A model generated the notes under the pieces. That model searched no databases. It saw only the letters and a list, made by a program, of their open reading frames with translations, and was not told where the DNA came from. This document shows positions 52,547 to 62,776 of a DNA stretch of 64,000 nt, piece after piece. The position numbers and the translations under genes are program-made. This stretch comes from Oscarella lobularis (lineage: Eukaryota; Porifera; Homoscleromorpha; Homosclerophorida; Oscarellidae): NCBI RefSeq assembly GCF_947507565.1, contig NC_089183.1, forward strand, positions 1,426,001-1,490,000. The letters are read 5' to 3'. Position 1 is the first letter of the stretch, and each line of letters begins with the position of its first letter.

Positions 52547-54088
52547 ATGATGGGAGAAATAGCCGACTTTCTTGCTGAGATCAATTCGTTCGTCGTCCAG
52601 TTCAGCCGTTACGAACCGCAGGCGAACGCCGATTGCAACGTTGCTGAGTTTCTCATCAGACGAGCATTGATATACCTCCAAGGCGTCAATGCATTCCATC
52701 AACGAGCCGAAGCAATTGTCACTCCACGTGAAAGCCGAAGCCGCAATGAGGAACAGCTTCTTACGGATCTGGCAGCCGTTCAGCAGCACTTGGAAGCACT
52801 GGTACAACAAATTCGGCTGATGCCATGTCTGCCTCAAGAACGTGAAGACGATCGAGGATATCGACCTCCTACGAGACCAAATCCGCACGGAGCTGGACGA
52901 CCAGTCATCGAAATTCGACGAGATCAATTGGAAAGGCTACGCACGATTGGGTTCTCATGGGCTAAAATAGCCGAATTGCTGGGAGTTAGTGTCAGAACTG
53001 TATACAACAGGCGGCAGGAACTAGATATTCAAGACTACTCCGACATTTCTGACGCTGACTTGGACAGACTAGTAACCGAGATATTGAACGTCTCGGATCG
53101 TGTAGGGGAAACGTTAGTTGTTGGATCTCTGAGGCATCGCGGTGTTCGAGTGCAGTACAGCCGCGTGAGGTCCACACTTATGAGAGTCGATCCTGTAGGA
53201 AGGGCATTACGTCGGCGCAACGTGCATTTCCGGAGGGCCTACCATGTTCCCGCACCAAATTCACTCTGGTAAGCATTTTGTGTTTATTTAAAATCATTAT
53301 CTGTAAGACATTTGAAAAGGCACGTCGATGGAAACCACAAGCTCATTGATCCATGGCGCTTGGTTATTCACGGAGGAATCGACGGCTTTTCTAGAACGGT
53401 TGTCTTCCTCAAGTGCAACGTTAACAATAAAGCTTCCACAGTGTTTCAATGCTTCAGAAAAGCGGTGGTCGATTTTGGTCTTCCTTCGCGGGTTAGATCA
53501 GACTGTGGCCTAGAAAATGTAGAAATAGCTCGTTTTATGATTGAGCAGCGAGGAAGCGGAAGGGGCAGTCATATCAGTGGAAAATCAGTCCACAATCAGC
53601 GGATTGAGCGGCTCTGGCGCGATGTAAATAGCACGGTTGGCCATATGATGAGGGACATATTCTTCTTCTTGGAGGACAACGGTTATTTCGATCGCTACAA
53701 TGAAGACCATCTCTTCATTCTTCATTACGTGTATGTACCGAGAATTAATAAAGCGTTGGCCGAATTTTCTGCCCAATGGAATAATCATCCTATGAGAAGC
53801 GAAGGCGGAGCCAGTCCACTGATGCAATTTACAGCAGCAGCTTTTCGAGGAGACATATCTCTCTCGGCTGCTGATTTGGATACCTTTGGAGCAGGTGCAG
53901 ACAGCAACGACGAAAGCGAAAGCGAATTCAGCGAGAATGAAATAGTAGTGCCAGAAATGAGTACATCCTTGTCTGATGAACAGTACAGACAGCTTCGAAA
54001 TGACGTTGACCCCTTAGACGATGACGGGCAGCATGGAGTACTGTTGTACAGGCGTGCCCTGCATTGTTATTATTCTCTTCTCAATTAG
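52547..54088 (+). CDS. DDE integrase-core transposase (IS3EU/Ginger-like), 2 exons
   Basis: Exons 52547-53268 and 53320-54088; the 51-bp intron joins SLW to HVDGNHKL; 1,491 nt, 496 aa, no lesion. The N-terminal half has a helix-turn-helix (WAKIAELLGVSVRTVYNRR). The rve-type core has Asp in WHVDGNHKL/GGIDGFSR, Asp in RVRSDCGLENV and Glu in HNQRIERLWRDV (34 residues apart). Acidic tail. This family is widespread in animal genomes as multicopy DNA; assigning it to IS3EU is my inference. Terminal inverted repeats were not found. Confidence 0.82.
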
Positions 54089-54119
54089 TTCTATAAAAAT
54101 TTTAAATGTATTCATCGGT

Positions 54120-54335
54120 AGTCAGCACATTACCCATGAGCCCGTTGCAAACGCATATGAGCCCGTTGCGAATGCGAATGCGGACGTTGCGAATGCGAAT
54201 ACATTCGCGCACGTTGCGAATGCATATGCGCACGTTGCGAATGCATATGCGCACGTTGCGAATGCATATGCGCACGTTGCGAATGCATATGCGCACGTTG
54301 CGAATGCATATGCGCGTTGCGAATATTTGCCGGTT
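54120..54335 (+). repeat. 18-bp tandem repeat (GCGAATGCATATGCGCAC)
   Basis: About 11 units of cacgttgcgaatgcatatgc with variants at the left edge (gagcccgttgcaaacg). All frames stay open through it on the plus strand in one phase, so the downstream ORF appears artificially long. Confidence 0.9.
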
Positions 54336-54344
54336 ATCGTTCCA

Positions 54345-55262
54345 TAGTGAAGGGCGTAAAGTCTTGCACTATAACCACGACTTGTGCCCCAAAACGGAAG
54401 AGGACCGTCACAGGTTCTGTCCTGTTGGGGCCGAGTCGTGGTGTAAGTGGCAAGCAGACAGAGCCAATGCCGACGAGCCCGACTACGTGGCAAAATACAA
54501 TCCGGAGGCGAGCGCCAAACTCCCACACGTCTTCCTTCACGCCTTGAAAGACATCTTCGATCAGCTTTCCAACAGGGATCTACTACAGAGATGTGAAGAA
54601 GGAAACACCCAAAATGCCGTAAAATACCATTCAAAAACCGCTGTTTCTCATTGTCTTCTATAGAACGAGTCCTTCCACAGTGTCCTGTGGACATTTGCTC
54701 CAAAGGAGAAATTTAGAGGAAAACTTTCTCTCAGCGTTGCCGCAAAACTGGCAGCTTCGTATTATAATCACGGAACTATAGCCTTTTGCAGGCTTATTTC
54801 CGTTTTGGATTTGGACATCGGAAAGCATTCGTTTAGAATTTGCAGGTCAATAGATGAGGTGACACAGAATGTATTTATTAACTAAATTACACTGATATTT
54901 AGGAAAGAGAGTACCATCAGACAATGAGAGAAAAGGAGTGGTGGAAGAGGAACAGACAAATGAAGAGAGGCGATAAAAGAAGAGTCAAGGAGACGGCAGA
55001 GGGAGTGACGTATGAAGCTGGAGCGTTCGGCGGCGTCGACGAGGAGCCTGAGAGGCCAAGCGCTAGCAGAGAAAAAAAGAAAGCCACCAAACGAGGAAAT
55101 ACATTGGACGAACCTGACGACAGTCCAGCAGAGCGAAGGGTTCTTCCGTCACGATCACGTACGCCTTCCGTTAGGTTATTGGAAAGCATGGCATGCGAAA
55201 GCATGGCTTGCGATTACGACGTCAGAGAACTTGTGAATGACTCTGAAGAATATTATGTTTAG
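54345..55262 (+). pseudogene. Mutator-like transposase, C-terminal part (3 exons)
   Basis: Exon pieces 54345-54618, 54664-54858 and 54903-55262; introns of 45 and 44 bp, phases agree. Motifs: RFCPVGAESWCKWQ, ALKDIFDQLSNRDLLQRC, then NTQNA joined to NESFHSVLWTFAPKEKF, then KLAASYYNHGT and a C-terminal EGVTYEAGAF. These match the conserved C-terminal half of a Mutator-type transposase family found in invertebrates. The N-terminal catalytic part is missing, cut off by the 18-bp tandem repeat. Confidence 0.7.
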
Positions 55263-55906
55263 AAGTTCATTCCTCGAAAAAAGTACATATATGCTGCTGA
55301 CACGCTCTAGCACTGCCACGCCCACTCATTGAAATTCGTCATGGAACCGTTAGCTACGTTCCTTCGAGGCTCCTAACAAGAGAAACAGCTGCAAAAGGGC
55401 CGCAAGAGGGCACTACAATCGTCGCTGGGGTGGTTGTACGTGCGGGCTGTCGACGACATTGCAGCGATAGCGATAGTCGTCGCGCATATAGTATACTCCA
55501 CAGAATATAGTTAAAAAACGCTTTTCTTAGTGGCGGCGACCATTTCTGTGGGCTGGTCCCCATTTGGTGATATCCCTGTCGGCGTGTGAAGGACCAGGTC
55601 TTCTCTGGGAGCGATGGGCATCACTTCCGACTTTCGCGACGTTTGCTAGAGGCTTTGTTGTTCTTTGCTTTCGATAACCTGCAATTAGGGGCAAAAGAGA
55701 TGTTGCCAAGGGAGTGATAAGGGAGTGATTGTGGTGCCTGTGAGCCGTTTCGCGGATTCGCTTATTCGCAAACGGATACCTTGGGCTTCGCGAAATAGAT
55801 TGGTAGAAGCGATTTGCGATCCGACGTCCAGTGTACGAATGGTTGCTCCATTAGTGTGACGTCTTTGTCGTGAGGCTATTGGATAGCGTGCGCACCATTA
55901 GGGAAA
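55263..55906. other. Unassigned stretch
   Basis: No supported gene; short frames only, for example VSYVPSRLLTRETAAKG at about 55350-55400 with no known family. Confidence 0.4.
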
Positions 55907-56150
55907 TGGAGAAATTCACGTTTTCGTCGACAGTGAAGGCCGTGAAGCTGTACATCGGCGCGGATAAACTCCGCAACAGAATGCCGATTTTTTTGGAGTG
56001 GGACACGGGCAACAGGCACGACCGCAACGCTATTTCGGCGTTCGTTTAGTCGCACACGGGGCGGAAAATGACTGGCCACCTTACAAAAGAGGATGCAGCG
56101 AAGCTCGGCTCTTATCTATGCTCCGGGAGGCTCCGTGCATCAGGGTAGGT
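55907..56150 (+). pseudogene. HIRAN-like domain fragment
   Basis: ATG 55907 (MEKFTFSSTVKAVKLYIG) then LEWDTGNRHDRNAISAF, in-frame TAG at 56047-56049, then GRKMTGHLTKEDAAKLGSYL. The NxxDxNAI ... GHL pattern resembles HIRAN-like domains that are common in invertebrate repeats. Low confidence. Confidence 0.35.
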
Positions 56151-56487
56151 ACTGTACTCTGGGTACATTTCTTCCAATAGTCCGCTTCGCTTCTGCCTAC
56201 AGTTTGATTGGGTTGCACTCGCAGTGGAATTTATGAAGAAATTTGCAGAAGTGTCCTGCGTCCCCTGCCATTTTTTCGACGACTGACAGCTCCCCAGCGA
56301 AGTCCGGGTGCGTTGACAGCTCCTTCTCCATGTCCTTCTTTTTCATCCCCTCTAGTGAGAAATAAATAATATTGCAGATGTATACTGTTGCTTTCAGTCT
56401 AACCTGTGTAGCTTCCGCGTTGCTGAAGGCAGGCTTTGAGTCTGATATTCTCTCTCCTAGAATTTGTTATGGAAAAAAAGTACCCTC
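56151..56487. other. Unassigned stretch
   Basis: Nothing recognised. Confidence 0.4.
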
Positions 56488-56715
56488 TCACTCAGTGTCC
56501 CTCATTATTGGTGTGTGCAGGCCCCCTGGATTAACGTTCACGCGATGTGCGTTTAGTGCGTCGCGCCCCTTAACTGTATGGTTTGACTTCTGATCAAACA
56601 CCCACAGCACGTCGTACTCACTACTAGGATACTTAACAGATGCATAGATTACAGTAATCGTCGTCGCTTCGCCTACGTCACGTTCACAATCATCTTCAAA
56701 TAAATAAACACGCAT
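56488..56715 (-). CDS. Hypothetical 75-aa protein
   Basis: ATG-started minus-strand frame (MRVYLFEDDCERDVGEAT ... NPGGLHTPIMRDTE). Composition looks coding, but no family, start context or neighbour supports a function. Confidence 0.3.
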   Translation of the reverse strand: MRVYLFEDDCERDVGEATTITVIYASVKYPSSEYDVLWVFDQKSNHTVKGRDALNAHRVNVNPGGLHTPIMRDTE

Positions 56716-56981
56716 TTCTAATTATATTAAAATGATGACGTGACGTATCTTTCTCGAAAGTGCATCTTGGAAGAGCGCGGCGTCGCGGCGGAGGCGAGTT
56801 CCGGCTGTTCTGGCGAGGGAGAGGGAAAGGAGTCAGGGATCGATTGTACTTGAACCACGTGGTTGCTCGTGGGCGGTGGAGGGGCTACTTCTTCATTGTT
56901 GAGAAGTGCTTTAAGGTGGTAAGGGGGTGTGGCTAATATTATCCGGGTTGAATCTTTCAAATCCCACCGCTACTTTCTAAT

Positions 56982-57270
56982 TTATGCACGCGTCGTCTTC
57001 GATGACGCTGAAGTGCGTATCATGATATCAATGATATAACTAATGGGTGCCTCGTGAGCGAAGTGCTGCGATTCTCTCAGGAACAACGCGCATCTTTCGG
57101 CGACCGTACCGATCTTCGATCGATCTCTTGAGACGGCGGCTTCTCGCTCGAGGAAGAAAGGAACCCCGAATGTAATCATCGAAGACTTTTCTGTGATCTA
57201 GTGATGTAAGTACTCTTCTTCGCGGTCTTACTTTTGATAGAACCGACGACATTGTGTTCATCGAGCTACT
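56982..57270 (-). CDS. Hypothetical protein, 2 exons
   Basis: ATG at about 57262 (MNTMSSVLSK) joined by a GT-AG intron of about 34 bp to ITEKSSMITFGVPFFLERE, continuing to a stop at 56982. Contains CALFLRESQHFAHEAPISYI. The intron is shorter than others in the window, so the join is doubtful. Family not recognised. Confidence 0.3.
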
Positions 57271-57551
57271 TTCTAACGGGAACAACGAATTTCGAAGGAG
57301 CCAGCGGCAAACATCTAGAGAAATCGATTCACTAGATCACGGGTGAGTGCGTAAAGACCTCAAATCCGCTCCTTCTCGTTTTCTGTTGGAGTAGAAAACA
57401 TCGCGAATTTCGCCGTTGAAGTCACGGGATCATACGAAATCGCTATCGTGAAAAACCGTTCGCGAAGGTACGTCTCGAGGTTATCGCTCGTTTCTCCCGA
57501 AATGCTAAATTCAAATTTCGCGGCGGAACGCGCGCGAGGGCATGTGAGACG

Positions 57552-57570
57552 TTTATGCGTGGGTGCACTG
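57552..57570. repeat. Lone terminal repeat of the 860-bp TIR family
   Basis: ttatgcgtgggtgcactg followed by TA, matching the right end of the element at 27556-28415; about 50 bp of similarity continues inward. No left partner found, so a truncated copy. Confidence 0.65.
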
Positions 57571-57899
57571 TACGCCAGATTGCCAAGGATACAGCTGGCA
57601 CACGGGGTGTCAAGAAATTCAAGAAAGTTCTTTGAGGAATTGCCGAGTTTGTCGATACTGCACTCGGAGAATCTTTCTCATGCCCCGCCGACGTCAACAG
57701 ATTGCTCTTCGGTTTATGCAAACAGCTTTTCACTACGGGCAATTCTTTTAAAACTCAACCCTGATCAGGTACGGTTTAGGTATTTAATTAAATGCAAGGC
57801 AAACGTCAAGAAAACGCCTTAGAATTGTAGATTTCTCATTTTGCGCACATTATTTAAACGCGAATTCGAGAAGGAAAGGAATCCTTTTCTCTCGACACG

Positions 57900-58430
57900 A
57901 TGGAGTTTAGCGCCGCCGTTAAAAAGATCATGAAAACAGAATTGCGAATTTCTGGAGCATCTCTAAGGAACGTCTTCAAGGAGAGGGATGCTGCAAAAAG
58001 CCAATCGGCCAATTTTTGCAAGCTCGCTTTCAACGTGAAGGCAAACTTGTCAAACAAACAAGATGTCCTCACATTTTTTGGAAGCGTTTCCTCACGCCAT
58101 TCATACGAAGCTTCGCCGAGGTACTCACTAGAAACTAAGCCGTCTTCGTTGCAAAGTTCATTTGCATTGCAACTTGATTTGCAGAGCTGAAAAGTGGTTG
58201 GGAGGCAGAAGGGACTCTCCACGATAGCGAGTTGCCCGCTGAGTCGGAAAACGAGAGCTCATCTGTTGGAACAAGTGACATTTTGACTGGTTAGATAGAA
58301 CCGTAGCAACTTTGCATGCTTTGTTGATTTTGTGCTTTAGACGAAGAAGATTTGCGGCAGGTTGAGACAGTGGCGAGGAAGAAGAAGTCAAAACTCTGCA
58401 ACAAATTTCTAAACGAATTTTACGCTTAAA
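57900..58430 (+). CDS. Hypothetical multi-exon protein
   Basis: First exon from ATG 57900 (MEFSAAVKKIMKTELRIS ... FFGSVSSRHSYEASP). Later exons read LKSGWEAEGTLHDSELPAES (about 58190-58289) and DEEDLRQVETVARKKKSKL to a TAA near 58430. The last join is in phase; the first is not resolved. A diverged copy of the last exon (KTRSKRCKEFLTAAKV) lies at about 58560-58640. No family recognised. Confidence 0.4.
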
Positions 58431-58909
58431 CATTAAGCGGGCTTGATTTTTTAGACAAAAAAGGACGAGGGGCGGTCTCTTTCTGAAGGCGGTGAAAAAT
58501 GCAAAAGACGCGGGGTGAAATCATTTTTTATATTCAAACGATTGAGCTAGAGAGGAGAAGAAGGAGGAAGAGAAGGCTATTACTAAGTCGAAGACGCGGT
58601 CAAAACGCTGTAAGGAATTCCTAACCGCCGCCAAAGTTTTAAGTTTCCCTTGTATCTATATATAGACGAAGACCCTAAATTGCAATCCTTGCAGAGCGCG
58701 TTTTTACGTTCGGCAATCGGACATATGCGGAACAAAAGTTACTTCTGTCCGATTAACTTGCGTAACGTCCGGTCCTATTGTTCGAGCGATCTCCTCGACA
58801 ATTGTAGACATTTTGCCTAGTGAGCTAAAAGACAATTTCCCGTACAGGTGCAGCTTTCCGTAGAAGTGCAGATACTTCACGTGCGTGTCGCCATCTTGAT
58901 GACCGCGTG

Positions 58910-59146
58910 ATGACCGCGTGCGAAGAAGGCCCTCCAAGCAAGAACGAGCTGCCAACCCAAACGACTGTCGAGACATGGAAACGGCAGTTAGATCGTGAAT
59001 ATGACGCAGCCGTGTTGCTACGCTACGATGTGAGTAGCGGAGATGTCGTTTTGCGTCAAAAATGTTCTATTTGCACGGAGTTTCGCGATCGGCTCTCCGG
59101 AATGAAGAACTTCCGATCTGCTTTTTCGACGGTTCCACTAATGTGA
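58910..59146 (+). CDS. Zinc-finger N-terminal exon (C17orf113/hAT-like)
   Basis: ATG 58910; ETWKRQLDREYDAAVLLRYD followed by KCSICTEFRDRLSGMKNF, like the zinc finger preceding some hAT-derived proteins (W...Y...C-x2-C). A donor-like site (aat/gtgaga) lies at its end. No downstream exon recognised, so probably a fragment. Confidence 0.4.
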   Translation: MTACEEGPPSKNELPTQTTVETWKRQLDREYDAAVLLRYDVSSGDVVLRQKCSICTEFRDRLSGMKNFRSAFSTVPLM

Positions 59147-59927
59147 GAAAATCGTAATCATGCCAAAAGTCAGATGCACGAAAAAACGATGACGTTATTC
59201 CGCAGGAAAAGTCAAAAGCAGAATTAACACAGATTCACCGTGCCTTTGAAAATCAGGATTTGAAAAATCAGGATTAAGCGGAAGGAACCTCGATTCTTGC
59301 CTATTTTATCCCTTTGTGACAAAATCCAATTTATTTAATACATGTATCATATATGTCTTACAAGAACACCCAAGTGCGTTTCGCGCTTGCGCATTTTCTT
59401 CGTCATCACGAACGTCCCGTGTAGCTGTATTAGACGCATGAAGGTATACCGGGTCTCTGTTGTCGTCGCTACTGAAGTCACGTGACCAAAACATCAGGGA
59501 AAGAACGGCAGAAATCGGGAGATTTTCAAAACGAGACGCGAACGATCAAACGCTTTATCGTTTCGCACACCATTTGACGCTAACATTTTGCGACGAGGCT
59601 TCTGTGTTCTCCAACATTTCACCACGTCATATGATGTAGTTTTTTGGTACTTGATAAGTTTTTTCCAATTTTTTAGAGTGAAAGAAACTAAATTATTTCA
59701 AAGTTCCTTTTGTTAGTGCGCGCTATTTTTTCGATGTCGTTTTTTGGCTTGTTTTAGATGTTTGACCCTGTGATATAATGTATTAGGCTATTCTTTAGCC
59801 CCTTTTCTCGCGTTAGACGTAAATGTCGCGTTTCACTCGAAAAAATGCTGTTTTTGAAAAAGGTGCGCGCGCTAAAATACCGAATCGCTATGGTTTTCTG
59901 CATATATTAGCATCTCAATGGACGCAG
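59147..59927. other. Unassigned AT-rich stretch
   Basis: No supported gene. May contain the piggyBac left end; no clear TTAA-flanked terminal repeat seen. Confidence 0.4.
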
Positions 59928-62159
59928 AAGAAGCCGCCGCAGCTATTTTGGACGTTTCGAGAGATGCAGACGACCTGCAATTGGAAGATGAAGACGAAAT
60001 GGTGAGTTTCGGGGAGCAATCGCCTCATCGTTCAAGAGATCCTCACGATCGCGCAAGGTAAGATTCTAAAATTTATTCACAGTTTTTGTTGTTTAGATGA
60101 TATTGGGTTCAATGAATCACTTGACCAATCGATTTTGACGTCGCCTACCCAAACTCCTGCAAAAAAAGAAACCTAGTAAAATATTTTTATGCACAGCATA
60201 TTTGATTCTAATTTCTTTTTTAGCTGCCGCTGAGGAATCCAATTCACTTAGTGAAGATGACAATGAAGGCGGCAGTAGAGATGACGGAAGCAACCACGAC
60301 ACTGACAGTTGTAGCGTCGACGGCGACGACGATAGCGGTGACGTCGACATTAGCGACGACGACGAACGACCTCGATACACGTTTCGAGCGCTCAGCACGC
60401 GTCTTGCCAATCTTGTTGCCGCTCAAGACGGCAGCTTCCCGGCATTCGGCGGAAGCAATAGAGACGACGATAGTACTGACGACGACGACGACGAACCTCG
60501 CTACCGTTTGACAGATTCAGGCTGTCGCCTTGTGAAATTGCGCGCCGAATTCGGAGTTGAAGTCGATGCAGATTGGCGTGGCGCCACCGACGAAGACGAC
60601 GACGATGAATCAAGCGGCGACAGTTCTTCTAACGACGGTGACGACGAAGACGACGACGGAGATGCGGAGTACAGGATTAGCGACGAAAGCGACCGTGGCA
60701 ATGACGACTTCGATCTTGACGGTGCCGTACCAGACGACGGCGGTGACACTGGCGACGCTGACGAACCAGACAACGATAGTGACGCTGACGAGAGCGACGG
60801 CGCTGCTGCGCAAAATATTGGAATACGAAAACAACAGGCACAGCAGAATACCGGCGTCATTACCGAACTCGCGAACACTTTACCTTGAGGATATTCGCAG
60901 ACATTTTTCGATCGCGATTCTTGTCTTCCGTCGTTTGACCAATGCACAGAGCCGACTGGAATTACTTCTGCGGTGTCAGGCAACGAAACACCAATATGGT
61001 TTTTACAGAAATTTTTTGACCATGTGGTTATGAATCACATTGTAATAGAAACTAACAGATACGAAAATTGAAGGTAGGCTTTATTCAAAAGCAACATCAA
61101 ATTTTTAAGGATCCTAATTTTGCAACGACAAAAGAAGAACTGACGGTAATGTTCGGCATGTTTTTCGCGTTTGGTATGAAGTCAGCTCCGTTTCTCGTCG
61201 ACAACTGGTCGCGACACCCGGTTCGATCAAGCCATGCGACGAGAAACATGGGGTATACGCGCTTTCGAACATTCTTGTCAAACATTCACTTTCTGACAAC
61301 AACGACAACGTGCCAGCGGGACAACCTGGTCACAACATCCACAAAATTCGTCAACTAATTTCAATGGTTTCTGAACGGTTTGTACACTATTTACATTATT
61401 TATACATTATTTACAAACTTTACAATTCTAGGTGCACCAGAGCCTACAAGCCCCACCATAGTCTTTCGGTCGACGAGGCTATGGTCAAATTCAAAGGCCG
61501 AAAGTCGATCAAACAATACATGCCAGGAAAACCTGTGAAGTACGCTTCAAAATGTGGGCGATGTAAGAAAGACCTTTCTTTCTTTCCTTCTCTTTTTTCT
61601 CAATAACCTTTTTTATACAGCTGCGATTCAACAAACTGGTATACTATGGTGTTCCACCTTTACCGCGGTAAAGACGACGCTAGAGGCGGCGGCATGGGAG
61701 AACGTGTCGTCTTGACGCTAGCCGAGACCTTTCTAGATAAAGGATATCACATTTATTGTGATAACTTTTTTCGTCTCCGGCGCCTGCCTACTCTCTTCTT
61801 TTGCGCGACACCTGCATGATCGGAACGTGTCGGGAAATAAGAAAAGGCGTTCCGGCAACGATCAAAAAGCGGATGGACAAACAACCAACACCGCAAGCGG
61901 CTTTGGTTGCTGATTTCGCCGTCGATAATTTCCGCTACTTCTCGCCGACGAAATGATTGAGACTGCCTGTTTTCAAACGGCCGTCGAGCGTCATTCGACG
62001 GCGGAGGTGGAAAGATACGCGGGACGCCACTTCCCTGAAAAGTTTCCCAACAAAACGAAGTGTTGCCGCGTCAAAAACTGCAAAAGCCTCCCGTCCTATT
62101 GTTGCGACCGCTGCAAGGTTCTTTGCGCCGCGCCATGCTTTAGGAAGTATCATTCCTAA
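59928..62159 (+). pseudogene. piggyBac transposase, heavily decayed
   Basis: ATG 59928 (MDAEEAAAAILDVSRDADD), GT-AG introns after 60057 and before 60097, then a very acidic Asp/Ser-rich region (60235-60800). Catalytic part in several frames: KEELTVMFGMFFAFGMKS, YTRFRTFLSNIHF, LSVDEAMVKFKGRKSIKQY (first Asp), GYHIYCDNFF (second Asp), CMIGTCREIRKGVPATI. The C-terminal Cys-rich domain is CCRVKNCKSLPSYCC ... CKVLCAAPCFRKYH. Stops and shifts near 60885, 60935, 61010, 61300, 61600 and 61810 make it non-functional. Confidence 0.85.
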
Positions 62160-62400
62160 ATTTTTGCTTCTTGTTGCCATGGAAACGTGACGTGAACAAT
62201 TGAAATAATGTTATTGATGTTGTAGTTCGTTGCACAAAAAATTTAGCGCAAAAGAGCCAATTCTCTAATTTATTACGTCATAACTCAATTTTTTACAGGT
62301 GATTGGCCAATATAAAGAGCATCTCAAGGTAAATTATATTTCTTCAAACAGTGGCGTTTCCTTTACATTTACAAATGAATGAACACTACGAACACTATAG
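62160..62400. other. Unassigned stretch
   Basis: AT-rich, no gene. No obvious piggyBac right terminal repeat. Confidence 0.4.
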
Positions 62401-62574
62401 TGACGTTGGCATGCCGACGGAGAACGAAGTCAGAGACGGGGGAGGGTGGGAAGCGCTCGCCGGGCTGCGATGGTGTGTCGCCGCACACCCGCCACTTCTT
62501 CTTATTGGCTGGCCCGCTAACCCCGCACCCTAGCGCACGTCATCAAATACATTTTTCGTGGGATTAAACTCCAC
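62400..62574 (-). repeat. A-type terminal repeat fragment of a third YR element
   Basis: On the minus strand starts gtggagtttaatccca and holds gtatttgatgacg and cgctaggg, in the same order as A1/A2 of element B, diverged. The next bases (62575-62582) match the end of B in the same orientation. Confidence 0.6.
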
Positions 62575-62776
62575 TTGATGACTTACATTCTCTCGCTTTC
62601 TGCGTGTAATTCCCCACCAACTCTTTCTACGGGAATTTCCTCCTTCGAGTTGCTCTCACGTAGATCTATTCGTCTACATCGGCGCGCTTGCACTGACTGT
62701 GCGCCACTTAGCAACTGTCTCTACACATGCAAACATACTCTAATCAGTTTCACGCACACGTTGCGTCACGTAGCCG

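Noticed and set aside
54122-54703. Minus-strand ORF with YAFATCA repeats
   Set aside because: Translation of the 18-bp tandem repeat on the wrong strand.
60501-60983. Ser-rich minus-strand ORF
   Set aside because: Antisense of the Asp-rich piggyBac region.
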